Assembly: GCA_946626605.1 (NCBI GenBank)
Contig: CAMOUL010000016.1
Span: forward strand, 1 to 47,360
Direction of reading: 5' to 3'
DNA length: 47,360 bases
Origin: an uncultured Bacteroidales bacterium
Lineage (GTDB): Bacteria > Bacteroidota > Bacteroidia > Bacteroidales > Paludibacteraceae
Numbering within the stretch: the stretch's first letter is position 1; every line of letters begins with the position of its first letter. Under the pieces are notes generated by a model. That model saw only the letters and a list, made by a program, of their open reading frames with translations, was not told the DNA's origin and ran no database searches. The position numbers and the translations under genes were made by a program. Positions 35,965 through 44,141 of this stretch are shown in pieces.

Positions 35965-36435
35965 ATGCGTATTGGCTTTGGATATGATGTACATCAATTC
36001 TCCCCTGACCGCAAACTGTGGTTAGGGGGAATTGAGGTGCCGTACGACAAAGGTCTGCTCGGTCATTCCGATGCAGACGTCGTAATCCATGCCCTTTGCG
36101 ATGCAATCTTAGGTGCCGCGGCCATGCGCGATATAGGCTATCATTTTCCGGATACGAAGGGGAATGAATACGAGGGTATCGACTCCAAGATCCTCCTGCG
36201 CCGCGTGATGGAGATGATCCGTGAGGCGGGCTATGAACTCGCCAACTGCGATATCACCGTCTGCGCGCAAGCGCCTAAACTGAATCCCCATATCGAGGCT
36301 ATGCAGGCTTGTATGGCCGCTGTCATGGGGGTGGAACCCAACCAAGTGAGTATCAAAGCAACCACCACCGAACATCTCGGTTTTGTCGGTCGCGAAGAAG
36401 GAATAGCCGCTTATGCGGTCGTATTACTGAATTGA
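35965..36435 (+). CDS. ispF: 2-C-methyl-D-erythritol 2,4-cyclodiphosphate synthase
   Basis: Non-mevalonate isoprenoid enzyme, 156 residues. It shows the zinc-site GYDVHQF, GHSDADVVIHALCDAILGAA, and the terminal KATTTEHLGFVGREEGIAAYAV. Starts 8 nt after porV, so it is in the same transcript. Confidence 0.97.
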   Translation: MRIGFGYDVHQFSPDRKLWLGGIEVPYDKGLLGHSDADVVIHALCDAILGAAAMRDIGYHFPDTKGNEYEGIDSKILLRRVMEMIREAGYELANCDITVCAQAPKLNPHIEAMQACMAAVMGVEPNQVSIKATTTEHLGFVGREEGIAAYAVVLLN

Positions 36436-36764
36436 GAACGTTTCTGCTTACCATATCGCTTTCGTTACTGATCGACCTGTTTCAGACAGGCGGGTCGCCG
36501 CAGGTGATCGAAGAAAATGACATCTATGAGAAAGTGGCGCTCACCGAGAGCACTACTTTAGAGGTCTATAAAGGCGACTCGATACTCGTCGTCATGACGG
36601 CCTGCGCGCCACAGTGCTCCTCATGCGCGCGTATATATAATAAGGAGTGGCAACTGATCGAGACCGTCACTCCACCCTTCTCTTCTATTTTTCCGCTCGC
36701 TACTATCGACCAAGAGAACGGTCGTATCATCTGGACGGACAACGATACATGGGAATATAAATAG
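36432..36764 (+). CDS. Small secreted protein of unknown function
   Basis: The likely start is TTG 36432, overlapping the ispF stop (TTGA), giving a 110-residue product with a hydrophobic leader (RTFLLTISLSLLIDLF). The mature part has a CAPQCSSCARIY motif and EWQLIETVTPP. It is faintly like the end of DUF3256-type Bacteroidales proteins, but too short to be sure. An upstream in-frame ATG lies in ispF and would add an implausible basic segment. Function unknown; the clustered cysteines could form disulfides in the periplasm. Confidence 0.6.
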   Translation: MRTFLLTISLSLLIDLFQTGGSPQVIEENDIYEKVALTESTTLEVYKGDSILVVMTACAPQCSSCARIYNKEWQLIETVTPPFSSIFPLATIDQENGRIIWTDNDTWEYK

Positions 36765-36773
36765 TGTTTTCGC

Positions 36774-37310
36774 ATGCAACTGCCAATCTATTTAATAGGA
36801 TACATGGGTGCAGGGAAGACCACCGTAGGACGCTTGCTGGCTGATAAACTCGGCTGGCATTTTGTTGATTTAGACGAGGCGTTTTATCATATTCACGGTT
36901 ATACACCGGCGGAGTATATTCGTCAGTTCGGCATGGAGGATTTCCGTCGTAAGGAGAAATATGTGGTGGAGGACTTAGCCGACCAAATTCCCTTCGAGAA
37001 AGTCATCTACGCTACCGGCGGAGGCTATCCTTGCTGGGAAGATAACATGGATTGCTTGCGGGAATTAGGTACCAGTATCTATCTCCGCTGGAAACCCGAA
37101 CATTTAGCCAAACGCCTGATGCTCACGGATTTAACCGACCGTCCTGTCTTACAAGGTCGCACAGAAAAGGAGCTATTGGAATTTATAGCTCCTCAACTTC
37201 AAGCGCGTGAACCATTCTATCAACGCGCAAATCATATTCTGGATGTAGAGATCTGCGATGAGCAATCCGACGAGCGCATCGCAGAAGAGTTATACCGCTT
37301 GATACGCTAA
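36774..37310 (+). CDS. aroK: Shikimate kinase
   Basis: Phosphorylates shikimate in aromatic amino acid synthesis; 178 residues. It has the P-loop GYMGAGKTTVGR, the DLDEAF motif, substrate-binding FRRKE and ATGGGYPCW, and the lid TDRPVLQG. Its last 21 bp overlap the SufE-like gene on the other strand. Confidence 0.95.
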   Translation: MQLPIYLIGYMGAGKTTVGRLLADKLGWHFVDLDEAFYHIHGYTPAEYIRQFGMEDFRRKEKYVVEDLADQIPFEKVIYATGGGYPCWEDNMDCLRELGTSIYLRWKPEHLAKRLMLTDLTDRPVLQGRTEKELLEFIAPQLQAREPFYQRANHILDVEICDEQSDERIAEELYRLIR

Positions 37311-37715
37311 AGCGAACATCCGGATCTGCTTTATCATCGCTACTACCCCATTGGATCGGGTCGGACTCAGGTGCTCCTGCAGTCCTATACGCTCGATGAA
37401 ATAGAGTTGCGTATCCAGTATCTCTTTGGGCGTATGGCCGTTGAAAACCTGCAAGATCAGCGCAACGATACCTTGTACCAGCAACGCATCCGAGTCACCC
37501 TTGAAATATAACTTTCCGTCTTCTCCCTTGCGGCAGGTGATCCATACTTTCGACTGACAGCCGTCGATGAGGTTACGGTCGATGCGATCCTCTTCAGGCA
37601 AGGGATTTTGCTTCAACTCCCTACCGTAGTCGCTCAGCAGCTGATAGCGATCAATCCAGTCATCGAAGGCTTCGAACTCCTCGATGATTGCATCCTGTGC
37701 TTCGTTAATCGACAT
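37290..37715 (-). CDS. sufE: SufE-like Fe-S assembly protein
   Basis: Sulfur acceptor for the SufS desulfurase. The start MSINEAQDAIIEEFEAF at 37715 is preferred because the longer form only extends into ftsE. The catalytic Cys is in DGCQSKVWI, and the tail LSPTRSNGVVAMIKQIR is characteristic. 141 residues. It overlaps the 3' end of ftsE by 11 bp and aroK, convergently, by 21 bp. Confidence 0.92.
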   Translation of the reverse strand: MSINEAQDAIIEEFEAFDDWIDRYQLLSDYGRELKQNPLPEEDRIDRNLIDGCQSKVWITCRKGEDGKLYFKGDSDALLVQGIVALILQVFNGHTPKEILDTQLYFIERIGLQEHLSPTRSNGVVAMIKQIRMFALAYQAV

Positions 37716-38373
37716 GGCGTATCTCTCCGTTTTCAAACATCCATATCTTGCCGGGAAACAATTCCGGCCAGAGGCGGTTGTGAGTGGACATCAGCACGGT
37801 AATACCGGCTTTACTAATCGAATATAGGAGTTCCATGATCTCGCGGCCCGTCTCGGCATCGAGGTTTCCGGTCGGTTCGTCCGCCAAGATGATCTCCGGG
37901 GAATTCAGCAAAGCACGCGCAATCACCACACGCTGCTGTTCTCCTCCGGATAACTCATAGGGTTTCTTGTAGGCCTTGGTCTCCATGCCCACTTGCTTCA
38001 GCACTTCGTGCACATGGTCGCGCATCAGGTTCTTATCCTTCCATCCCGTCGCGCGCAGCACAAACAACAGGTTCTCCTCAACGGAGCGATCCGTCAGTAA
38101 CTTGTAGTCCTGGAAGATGATACCTAAGCGGCGACGCAGATACGGCAGTTTACGACGACGGATAGTGGGCATATCATAGCCCAATACATGCGCTTCTCCA
38201 AAAGCGATAGGTAAGGCGCCGTAGAGCGTTTTCATGAAGGACGACTTACCGCTACCTACTTTACCAAGCAGGTAGATCATCTCGCCTTCCTCCACCGTCA
38301 GATTTACATCATGCAGCACAATCTGGTCCGCCTGATGCACCTCTACGCCTTTGTATTCGATTAGTTTGCTCAT
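37705..38373 (-). CDS. ftsE: FtsE-type ABC ATPase
   Basis: Cell-division ABC ATPase that normally pairs with FtsX to activate peptidoglycan hydrolases. Walker A LGKVGSGKSSFMKTLYG, signature ELSGGEQQRVVIARALL, Walker B IILADEPTGNLD and H-loop MSTHN are complete. 222 residues. No ftsX follows here. It overlaps the upstream DUF349 gene as TAATG. Confidence 0.9.
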   Translation of the reverse strand: MSKLIEYKGVEVHQADQIVLHDVNLTVEEGEMIYLLGKVGSGKSSFMKTLYGALPIAFGEAHVLGYDMPTIRRRKLPYLRRRLGIIFQDYKLLTDRSVEENLLFVLRATGWKDKNLMRDHVHEVLKQVGMETKAYKKPYELSGGEQQRVVIARALLNSPEIILADEPTGNLDAETGREIMELLYSISKAGITVLMSTHNRLWPELFPGKIWMFENGEIRHVD

Positions 38374-39851
38374 TATTCTGCGTTATCCAACTGGTTTTGG
38401 ATATCTTCTAATTGCTTCTTGAGTTCGTCGATCTTTTTCTGCATCGAGTCCACGAGCTTATTGGCCGTCTTGGACTTGGCAGTAAAGAAGAGGATGTTGT
38501 TCTCGGCGATCTTGATTTCCTGCTGGAGCCGGTCACGCAGACGACGCAGACCATCCGCTCCTTGGCTGGCAGCCTGACGAGCTGCTCTGGCAGCCCGTTC
38601 GCCTTTCTGCTTCAGACGCTCGCCTTTCTGGGCCTCACGCTTCGCCTCGAAGAATGCATCGCAGGTCTCGGAGAACTTCTTCCAAAGCTCATCGGAATAT
38701 TTGCGGGCAACCATACCTACGGTCTTCCATTCGGCCTGAATAGCCTGCACCTGCGACGTCATCTCGTCCCATAGCTCGCGTGTCATCTCGTTGCTCTCCA
38801 ACTTCGCCTTCGCGTTTTCCGTGATCTCCTGCGCCTTCGCTACCAGCGCACGTTTATGCTTGAGGTTGGTTATGAAAGCATCACGGATATCCTTGAAGAA
38901 CTCGGTCTTGGCATGGAAGAACCGGTCGCACTCCGCCCGATAGGTCTCATAGATAGACAGATTGTATTTCTTCGGCGCAAAACCGATCTTACGCCATTCG
39001 GTCTGCAGGTTCTGCACTTGCTGCGTAGCAGCCTCCCATTGTTTGGCGCTCAACGGCTGACCGTTTACGATGGGTTCGTTAATCGCCTTGAGTTGGTCGA
39101 TGATGGCTTGCTTGGACTCGAGGTTCGCTTGCTCTTTGGCATGCAGTTCGTCGAAATAGGCCTGATGTTTCTTATTGATAATAGTCGAAGCGGCTTTGAA
39201 ACGGTTCCATAACTCTTCGCGCACCTCACGTGCCGTAGGGCCAATCTCCGCCCACTCGTCATGCAACTGCTGCAGCGCGCGCGATGCCTCTATGATATTG
39301 TTATTCTCCTGCAGGCGCTCCGCTGCTTCGCACAACAAAGTCTTCTGCTCCTGGTTCTTCTTGAAGTCCAGGTCGCGTAACTCGATATTGATCTTCACCA
39401 GGTCGTAGAATTGCTCTTGGTATTGCTGATATGCCTTTCGAATCTCCTGGGTCTTGGGTGCCGGTACGGCACCTATGGTCTTCCAAGTGGCCTGTAACTC
39501 CCGCATCTTCTGCAGGTTCGCCATCACGCCGTCGGCATTCGCGCCTTCTACCATCGTGCGCATCTCGTCCAAGATCGCCTGCTTACGGGCGAGGTTATCC
39601 GCCTCTTCCTTGGCCTGCGCAGCGGCTACTTCGGCTCGCTTCGCTTTGTATTGCGCCAACAGCGCTTTGAACTCTTCTTCTAACGGGTTATTCTCCGCAG
39701 AGGCTTCCGTCTCCGCTGCCGTTTCTTCCGACGCCTCTTCTATGCTATAGAAGCGGGTCTTAAGATGATCTACTTGATCCTTGATCGCTACCACATCTTG
39801 CTCAAGCAACTGCTTGAGTTCATCGATGATTTCCTGTCGTGTACTTGCCAT
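38373..39851 (-). CDS. DUF349 repeat coiled-coil protein
   Basis: Cytoplasmic coiled-coil protein with at least four DUF349 repeats (patterns LQxxWKxIGAVP, WAEIGPTAREVREELWNRFK, WRKIGFAPKKYN, WKTVGMVARKYSDELWKKF). The start MASTRQEIIDEL at 39851 is favoured over the ATG at 39866. Ends with a long heptad region (KLVDSMQKKIDELKKQLEDI). DUF349 proteins are common in Bacteroidota with no settled function. Translationally coupled to ftsE. Confidence 0.9.
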   Translation of the reverse strand: MASTRQEIIDELKQLLEQDVVAIKDQVDHLKTRFYSIEEASEETAAETEASAENNPLEEEFKALLAQYKAKRAEVAAAQAKEEADNLARKQAILDEMRTMVEGANADGVMANLQKMRELQATWKTIGAVPAPKTQEIRKAYQQYQEQFYDLVKINIELRDLDFKKNQEQKTLLCEAAERLQENNNIIEASRALQQLHDEWAEIGPTAREVREELWNRFKAASTIINKKHQAYFDELHAKEQANLESKQAIIDQLKAINEPIVNGQPLSAKQWEAATQQVQNLQTEWRKIGFAPKKYNLSIYETYRAECDRFFHAKTEFFKDIRDAFITNLKHKRALVAKAQEITENAKAKLESNEMTRELWDEMTSQVQAIQAEWKTVGMVARKYSDELWKKFSETCDAFFEAKREAQKGERLKQKGERAARAARQAASQGADGLRRLRDRLQQEIKIAENNILFFTAKSKTANKLVDSMQKKIDELKKQLEDIQNQLDNAE

Positions 39852-39889
39852 ATATCGTATATGCAATTAAACCATTATAATTTGCGCTG

Positions 39890-39920
39890 CAAAGGTACTA
39901 CAAAAATTTGGAATATACAA
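39890..39920 (-). promoter_or_regulatory. Promoter of the DUF349-ftsE-sufE operon
   Basis: Minus-strand TTG (complement of 39918-39920), 20 nt, TACCTTTG (complement of 39890-39897); start near 39883. Confidence 0.87.
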
Positions 39921-40031
39921 GGATTTAACGTTAAAAATTAAATTTATTTAAATTTTTAATGGGAAATACTTGTTGTTCGCACAAAGATGCGGACGTAATT
40001 TCGGGGGAATTCCGGCACGGAAGGCGGAGTC

Positions 40032-40062
40032 CGAAGGTACTACAAAAATTTGGAATATACAA
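40032..40062 (-). promoter_or_regulatory. Decayed duplicate promoter
   Basis: Minus-strand TTG, 20 nt, TACCTTCG. The T-to-C change in the invariant TTTG should inactivate it. Confidence 0.6.
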
Positions 40063-40109
40063 GGATTTAACGTTAAAAATTAATTTTATTTAAATTTTTT
40101 GTGGTTGTT

Positions 40110-40140
40110 TTGGATATATCAAAAAAAAATAGTAATTTTG
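40110..40140 (+). promoter_or_regulatory. Promoter of the alcohol/aldehyde dehydrogenase operon
   Basis: TTG (40110-40112), 20 nt, TAATTTTG (40133-40140); start near 40147 and ATG at 40166. Confidence 0.88.
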
Positions 40141-40165
40141 CAGTCGCAAAATTGAAAGAACCATC

Positions 40166-41347
40166 ATGGATACCTATCATTTTAGGAAACAGATACACCG
40201 TCTTCCGGGCAAGGTGATACATGCCGTCCCGCTGCCGACGCCGGAGGTAACGGCCGGACATGGGGCACGGCGAGAGATCGGGGCAATATGTCAAAAAGCC
40301 GGTTATAAACAAGTGTTGGTGGTGACGGACGAGACCTTGCATCAGCTGGGGTACGACGAAGCCGTCATGGAGTCGTTGCAAGCGGCGGGTGTCAACGCTT
40401 CGCTCTTTAGCGACATCCATTCCGAGCCGAATACCGCGATCATAGAAGCCGGTCGCAAGAAGGCCTTGGAGAGCAAAGCGGAAGCGATCATCGCCTTAGG
40501 AGGCGGTAGCGTCATGGATAGCTGTAAGATGATTGCGGCGGGTTGTAAGATGCCGCATCTATCGGTCAAAGCGCTGCTGCTGAAGTTCTTACTCGTGCCC
40601 GGCAATACGCTGCCGCTCATCATGGTGCCTTCCACCGCCGGTACGGGTGCCGAACTGACCGTAGGCGCCGTAGTAACCAACGCTCGAGGAGCGAAAGGAT
40701 CCACCGTGCTGATCGGGCTGAATGTGACTCATGTGGTGCACGATAGCGAACTGACCATCCATGCGCCGAAGGCTGTTACGGCTGCTTGCGGTATCGATGC
40801 CTTGAGTCATTGTATCGAAGGCGCGCTAGCGGATGTACAGAGTACGAAAAACGATGTATATATGTCCAAGGAAGGCGTTAGACTCATCCTCGAGAACCTG
40901 CCTCTGTTAATGAAAGAAGGAGAGAACGAAGAGGCGCGACTGAACATGGCGAAGGCGGCTATGTATGGCGGCAATGCCATCAACACGCAGTTAGCGGGGT
41001 ACGTACACGCTTTCGCGCATAGCATAGGCGCCAAATACCATCTCTCGCACGGTCTGGCTATCTCGCTCATGCTGCTGCCCGTGATGGAATTTCAGAAAGA
41101 AGCTTGTGAAAAGAAATATGCCGAACTGGCGGAATACTGCCATGTACCCGATTTTCTGCAAGCCATACGCGAACTGATGGCGGCTTGCGGGATGGACCGG
41201 ATCGTCTCGCCGGTAAAGGAAGAAGACATACCGGAACTGATAGGGAAAGTGGTTGCCGATTCCATCAATTATTCGGCTCCGGTTACGCTGCGAAATGAAG
41301 ATGTTGAACAGATTTTAAAAGAACTATGTACACAGAAGAATCCATAA
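40166..41347 (+). CDS. Iron-containing alcohol dehydrogenase
   Basis: Group III (Fe-ADH) dehydrogenase, 393 residues. NAD-binding GGGSVMDSCKMIA, VPSTAGTGAELT, and metal ligands in HDSELT, GIDALSHCIEG, YVHAFAHSIG and HGLA are present. It probably reduces an aldehyde to an alcohol or the reverse. The last 22 bp overlap the aldehyde dehydrogenase gene, implying translational coupling and possibly substrate handover. Confidence 0.94.
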   Translation: MDTYHFRKQIHRLPGKVIHAVPLPTPEVTAGHGARREIGAICQKAGYKQVLVVTDETLHQLGYDEAVMESLQAAGVNASLFSDIHSEPNTAIIEAGRKKALESKAEAIIALGGGSVMDSCKMIAAGCKMPHLSVKALLLKFLLVPGNTLPLIMVPSTAGTGAELTVGAVVTNARGAKGSTVLIGLNVTHVVHDSELTIHAPKAVTAACGIDALSHCIEGALADVQSTKNDVYMSKEGVRLILENLPLLMKEGENEEARLNMAKAAMYGGNAINTQLAGYVHAFAHSIGAKYHLSHGLAISLMLLPVMEFQKEACEKKYAELAEYCHVPDFLQAIRELMAACGMDRIVSPVKEEDIPELIGKVVADSINYSAPVTLRNEDVEQILKELCTQKNP

Positions 41348-42741
41348 GAGACATCGTAGCCGCACAACGGAAGTATTTCCGCTCCGGCGAGACACTGCCG
41401 ATTAAATGGCGTATCCAACAACTCAAGCGACTCAAAGCTGCCGTGCTCGCCCGTCAGGACGAGTTGATTGCTGCCTTGCAAGCAGATCTCGGCAGAAGTA
41501 AATTAGAGGCCTATCTATGCGATATAGGACCCATCATCACCGAAGTGAATGAAATGATATCAGGTCTGCGCCGATGGAGCCGACCGGAGATTCATTTCAG
41601 CGGCCTCATGTGTTGGCCGAGTATCTTTACCAAGGTCTATAAGATGCCGTATGGCGTCTGTCTGGTCATCAGTCCGTTTAACTTCCCTATCCTCCTGACG
41701 ATAGGCGTCGTAGCGGCCGCTATGTGCGGCGGAAACACGGTCGTCATCAAGTCCAGTTCGAAATCCGCTGCCAGTACTGCAGCACTTAAGAAGTTCTTTG
41801 CCGAAGTGTTCCCGCCTGACTATATCACGCTCATCGACGGCGGGCATGACGTAGCGGATATGTGTTTGGCGCAACGATGGGACAAGATCTTCTACACCGG
41901 CAGCCCCTCGGTCGGTAAACATGTCTTAGCCGAAGCGGCGAAGAACCTCACGCCCGTAGCGCTCGAGTTAGGCGGCGAGACCGGAAACTGGTGCGTCGTT
42001 CGGAAAGATGCCGACCTCAAAGATGCAGCCCGTAAGATCGCATTCTTCAAACTGCTCAATGCCGGTCAGATATGTATTAACATCAACCAGATAGCCGTAG
42101 CCGAAGAAGTGGCCGAGGACTTTTTGCGAGAGTTGAAAGCGGCCTTTATTGCCCAAATAGGCGAACACGCGGAGACGAACCCCGACTATCCGAAACTCAT
42201 CACCAATACGGCCTATGACAAGTGCGCCAAGTTAGCGGACGAGTACCGCGATCGAATTATCTTCGGCGGTATCGGTAATAAAGAAACCCGTCAATATGCG
42301 CCTACGATGATCTATCCCGTCGCTATCGACGAACCCATCGTGCAGCACGAACTCTTCTGTCCGCTGCTGCCTATCGTGCCCTTCAAAGATGCAGAGGTAG
42401 ATAGTCTCATGGACGTGATAGCAGACCGCGAGCACCCCTTAGCGATGTATATCTTCACCAAAAATATGCGATGGGCGAACCGCGTCATGCAGACCCAGCA
42501 GTTCGGCGGAGGGTGCATCAACGAGGTATGTATTCATATGATGGTTAAAGGAGTACCGTTTAACGGTACGGGGCACTCCGGCATGGGTGCATACCATGGC
42601 GAATGGGGGTTCCGCGAATTCACCCACCCGCAGACCGTTCTCAAAGGCCGCACGCATTTCAACCTCTCTTTGCGTGAACATCCGTATAGCGGCGAAGCAG
42701 GTAAAAAGAAAATGAAGTTATTGCGGTTATTTGAACGATGA
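41326..42741 (+). CDS. Aldehyde dehydrogenase (ALDH3-like)
   Basis: NAD(P)-dependent aldehyde dehydrogenase, 471 residues, with class-3-like short length. It has SPFNFPILLTIG, the YTGSPSVGKHV cofactor loop, catalytic Cys in LNAGQICININQ and general-base Glu in ALELGGETGNW. The residue after GG is Glu where most members have Lys. Overlaps both neighbours (22 bp upstream, ATGA downstream). Confidence 0.93.
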   Translation: MYTEESIRDIVAAQRKYFRSGETLPIKWRIQQLKRLKAAVLARQDELIAALQADLGRSKLEAYLCDIGPIITEVNEMISGLRRWSRPEIHFSGLMCWPSIFTKVYKMPYGVCLVISPFNFPILLTIGVVAAAMCGGNTVVIKSSSKSAASTAALKKFFAEVFPPDYITLIDGGHDVADMCLAQRWDKIFYTGSPSVGKHVLAEAAKNLTPVALELGGETGNWCVVRKDADLKDAARKIAFFKLLNAGQICININQIAVAEEVAEDFLRELKAAFIAQIGEHAETNPDYPKLITNTAYDKCAKLADEYRDRIIFGGIGNKETRQYAPTMIYPVAIDEPIVQHELFCPLLPIVPFKDAEVDSLMDVIADREHPLAMYIFTKNMRWANRVMQTQQFGGGCINEVCIHMMVKGVPFNGTGHSGMGAYHGEWGFREFTHPQTVLKGRTHFNLSLREHPYSGEAGKKKMKLLRLFER

Positions 42742-43397
42742 GCAGCTTCACCACCTATTGGAAAAACGTACCGACAGAGGAGAAAGCGAATACGCTGACG
42801 CATGTCTTTCCCGCGATAGCGACACTCGCTATCGCATGGCCGTTGCTACGCGTAGCGTATTCCTTTCGACTTTCGACTTTCAACTTTCAACTGTTAGGAA
42901 CTGCCCTGTTCCTGCTCGGCATGCTGCTGATGTTTCTCTCCTCGACGCTCTATCATGCCGTCACGTCACCTAAGCATAAAGCCCGTCTGCGCATCTTCGA
43001 CCATATCTCGATCTACATCATGATAGCGGGTTCGTACTCGTTGATATGCCTGTCTGTCGTAGGCGGGTGGATCGGTTGGAGTCTGTTCGGTTTTCTATGG
43101 ACCTGCGTGTTGGCCGGCGCAATCGGTAAGTTCGTCGCCTTAGGTAAACACCCGAAACTGTCATTGGCGCTGTACTTGGCGATGGGTTGGGTGGCGCTGC
43201 CGATACTCTACCCGATGTGGGTGCACATGTCCCACGCGGCGTTCTTCTGGATCATCGCCGAGGGCGTTTTCTATACGATTGGTTCTTATTTCTTTAACAA
43301 TGACGAGGAGCACGCGTTCTACCATGCTATCTGGCATGTGTTCATCACGCTTGGCGCCGCGTCCCATACTATTGCAACATGGCTTATCCTAAGTTAG
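42738..43397 (+). CDS. HlyIII/YqfA-type seven-helix membrane protein
   Basis: Membrane protein of the hemolysin III (PAQR-like) family, 219 residues. Conserved zinc-site residues are present (SSTLYHAV, FDHISIYIMIAGSY, HAIWHVFITLGAASH). The loop between helices 1 and 2 (VAYSFRLSTFNFQL) is encoded by the palindrome GCTACGCGTAGC (42844-42855) and a 7-bp array, and looks like an insertion relative to the family. Role in this operon unknown. Confidence 0.9.
   Translation: MSSFTTYWKNVPTEEKANTLTHVFPAIATLAIAWPLLRVAYSFRLSTFNFQLLGTALFLLGMLLMFLSSTLYHAVTSPKHKARLRIFDHISIYIMIAGSYSLICLSVVGGWIGWSLFGFLWTCVLAGAIGKFVALGKHPKLSLALYLAMGWVALPILYPMWVHMSHAAFFWIIAEGVFYTIGSYFFNNDEEHAFYHAIWHVFITLGAASHTIATWLILS
42844..42855. 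repeat. 12-bp perfect palindrome in the HlyIII gene
   Basis: GCTACGCGTAGC, directly before the 7-bp array at 42867. A related GCGCTACGC string occurs in the batC-batD spacer. Confidence 0.6.
42867..42894. repeat. 7-bp tandem array inside the HlyIII gene
   Basis: Units CGACTTT, CGACTTT, CAACTTT, CAACTGT encode RLSTFNFQL. This is the reverse complement of the GAAAGTT-type arrays, read in the stop-free direction. Confidence 0.9.
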
Positions 43398-43945
43398 TCA
43401 ACCGCCCGTGGAAGGTGGTTAAATCCGAGAATATCTTGCATATCGGACCCTGGCTGTCCGTCCGTCAAGAGTGTGTAGAGATGCCGAGCGGTACGCAGAT
43501 ACCTACTTGGTTTGTATTCGAGTTCCCCGATTGGATTAACGTCATCGCCCTCACCAAAGACGGGCAGATGGTGATGGAGGACCAGTACCGACATGCCTTA
43601 GGCGAGACCCACTACGAACTCGTAGCCGGCGTCATCGACCCGGGTGAGACACCTCTGCAAGCAGCACAACGGGAACTATCCGAAGAAACCGGATATGAAG
43701 GCGGCGAATGGAAACTTTTTATGACCCTCTCGCCGAATCCGACCAACCATAACAACCTATCCTATACCTTCCTCGCTACAGGGGTGGAGAAACGCCGGGA
43801 GCAACATTTAGAAAAAACGGAGGATATCCATGTGGACATCCTCTCGCCGGAACAAGTATTGGAGATGTTGCGGGACGGCGAGATCATTCAAGCCCTCCAC
43901 GCTGCTCCATTATGGAAATTCTTCGCTGAACGCGGAATGAAATAG
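43379..43945 (+). CDS. Nudix hydrolase (ADP-ribose pyrophosphatase-like)
   Basis: 188-residue Nudix hydrolase. The Nudix box is intact: GVIDPGETPLQAAQRELSEETGYEG. The upstream beta strands (WFVFEFPDWINVIALTKDGQ) fit NUDT5/ADP-ribose pyrophosphatase-like members. It overlaps the membrane protein gene by 19 bp, so it is translationally coupled; substrate not determined. Confidence 0.92.
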   Translation: MAYPKLVNRPWKVVKSENILHIGPWLSVRQECVEMPSGTQIPTWFVFEFPDWINVIALTKDGQMVMEDQYRHALGETHYELVAGVIDPGETPLQAAQRELSEETGYEGGEWKLFMTLSPNPTNHNNLSYTFLATGVEKRREQHLEKTEDIHVDILSPEQVLEMLRDGEIIQALHAAPLWKFFAERGMK

Positions 43946-44106
43946 CCTTATTTAGCCATACAACGGATCAAGACGGACTCATCTAAGAGTAATCTCGGAG
44001 GCAATACGGACTCAAATCACCTGATTCCGGGTGTGTATGTGGGCGTGCTGATCACGCTTTACTGGCGGTCTCGCTTGCGATAAACAAAAAAAAATCCTGC
44101 ATACAT

Positions 44107-44137
44107 TTGCATATGTGGGATTTTTTTCGTACCTTTG
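44107..44137 (+). promoter_or_regulatory. Promoter of the small membrane-anchored protein
   Basis: TTG (44107-44109), 20 nt, TACCTTTG (44130-44137). Start expected at about 44142-44145, on top of the proposed GTG. Confidence 0.87.
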
Positions 44138-44141
44138 CACC

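Larger units (their letters stand above)
39852..40165. promoter_or_regulatory. Divergent intergenic region with a duplicated promoter segment
   Basis: 314 bp between divergent genes. The segment at 39892-39957 recurs at 40034-40099 with one mismatch, 142 bp apart. Copy 1 carries the working minus-strand promoter; copy 2 carries TACCTTCG where the -7 should be, so it is decayed. The + promoter at 40110-40140 abuts copy 2. The sequence between has short GC-rich palindromic stretches (about 40005-40035). Confidence 0.85.

Noticed and set aside
43946..44106. Search for a tRNA or small RNA in the Nudix downstream spacer
   Set aside because: No cloverleaf or strong hairpin; only a weak TCGCTTGCGA palindrome.
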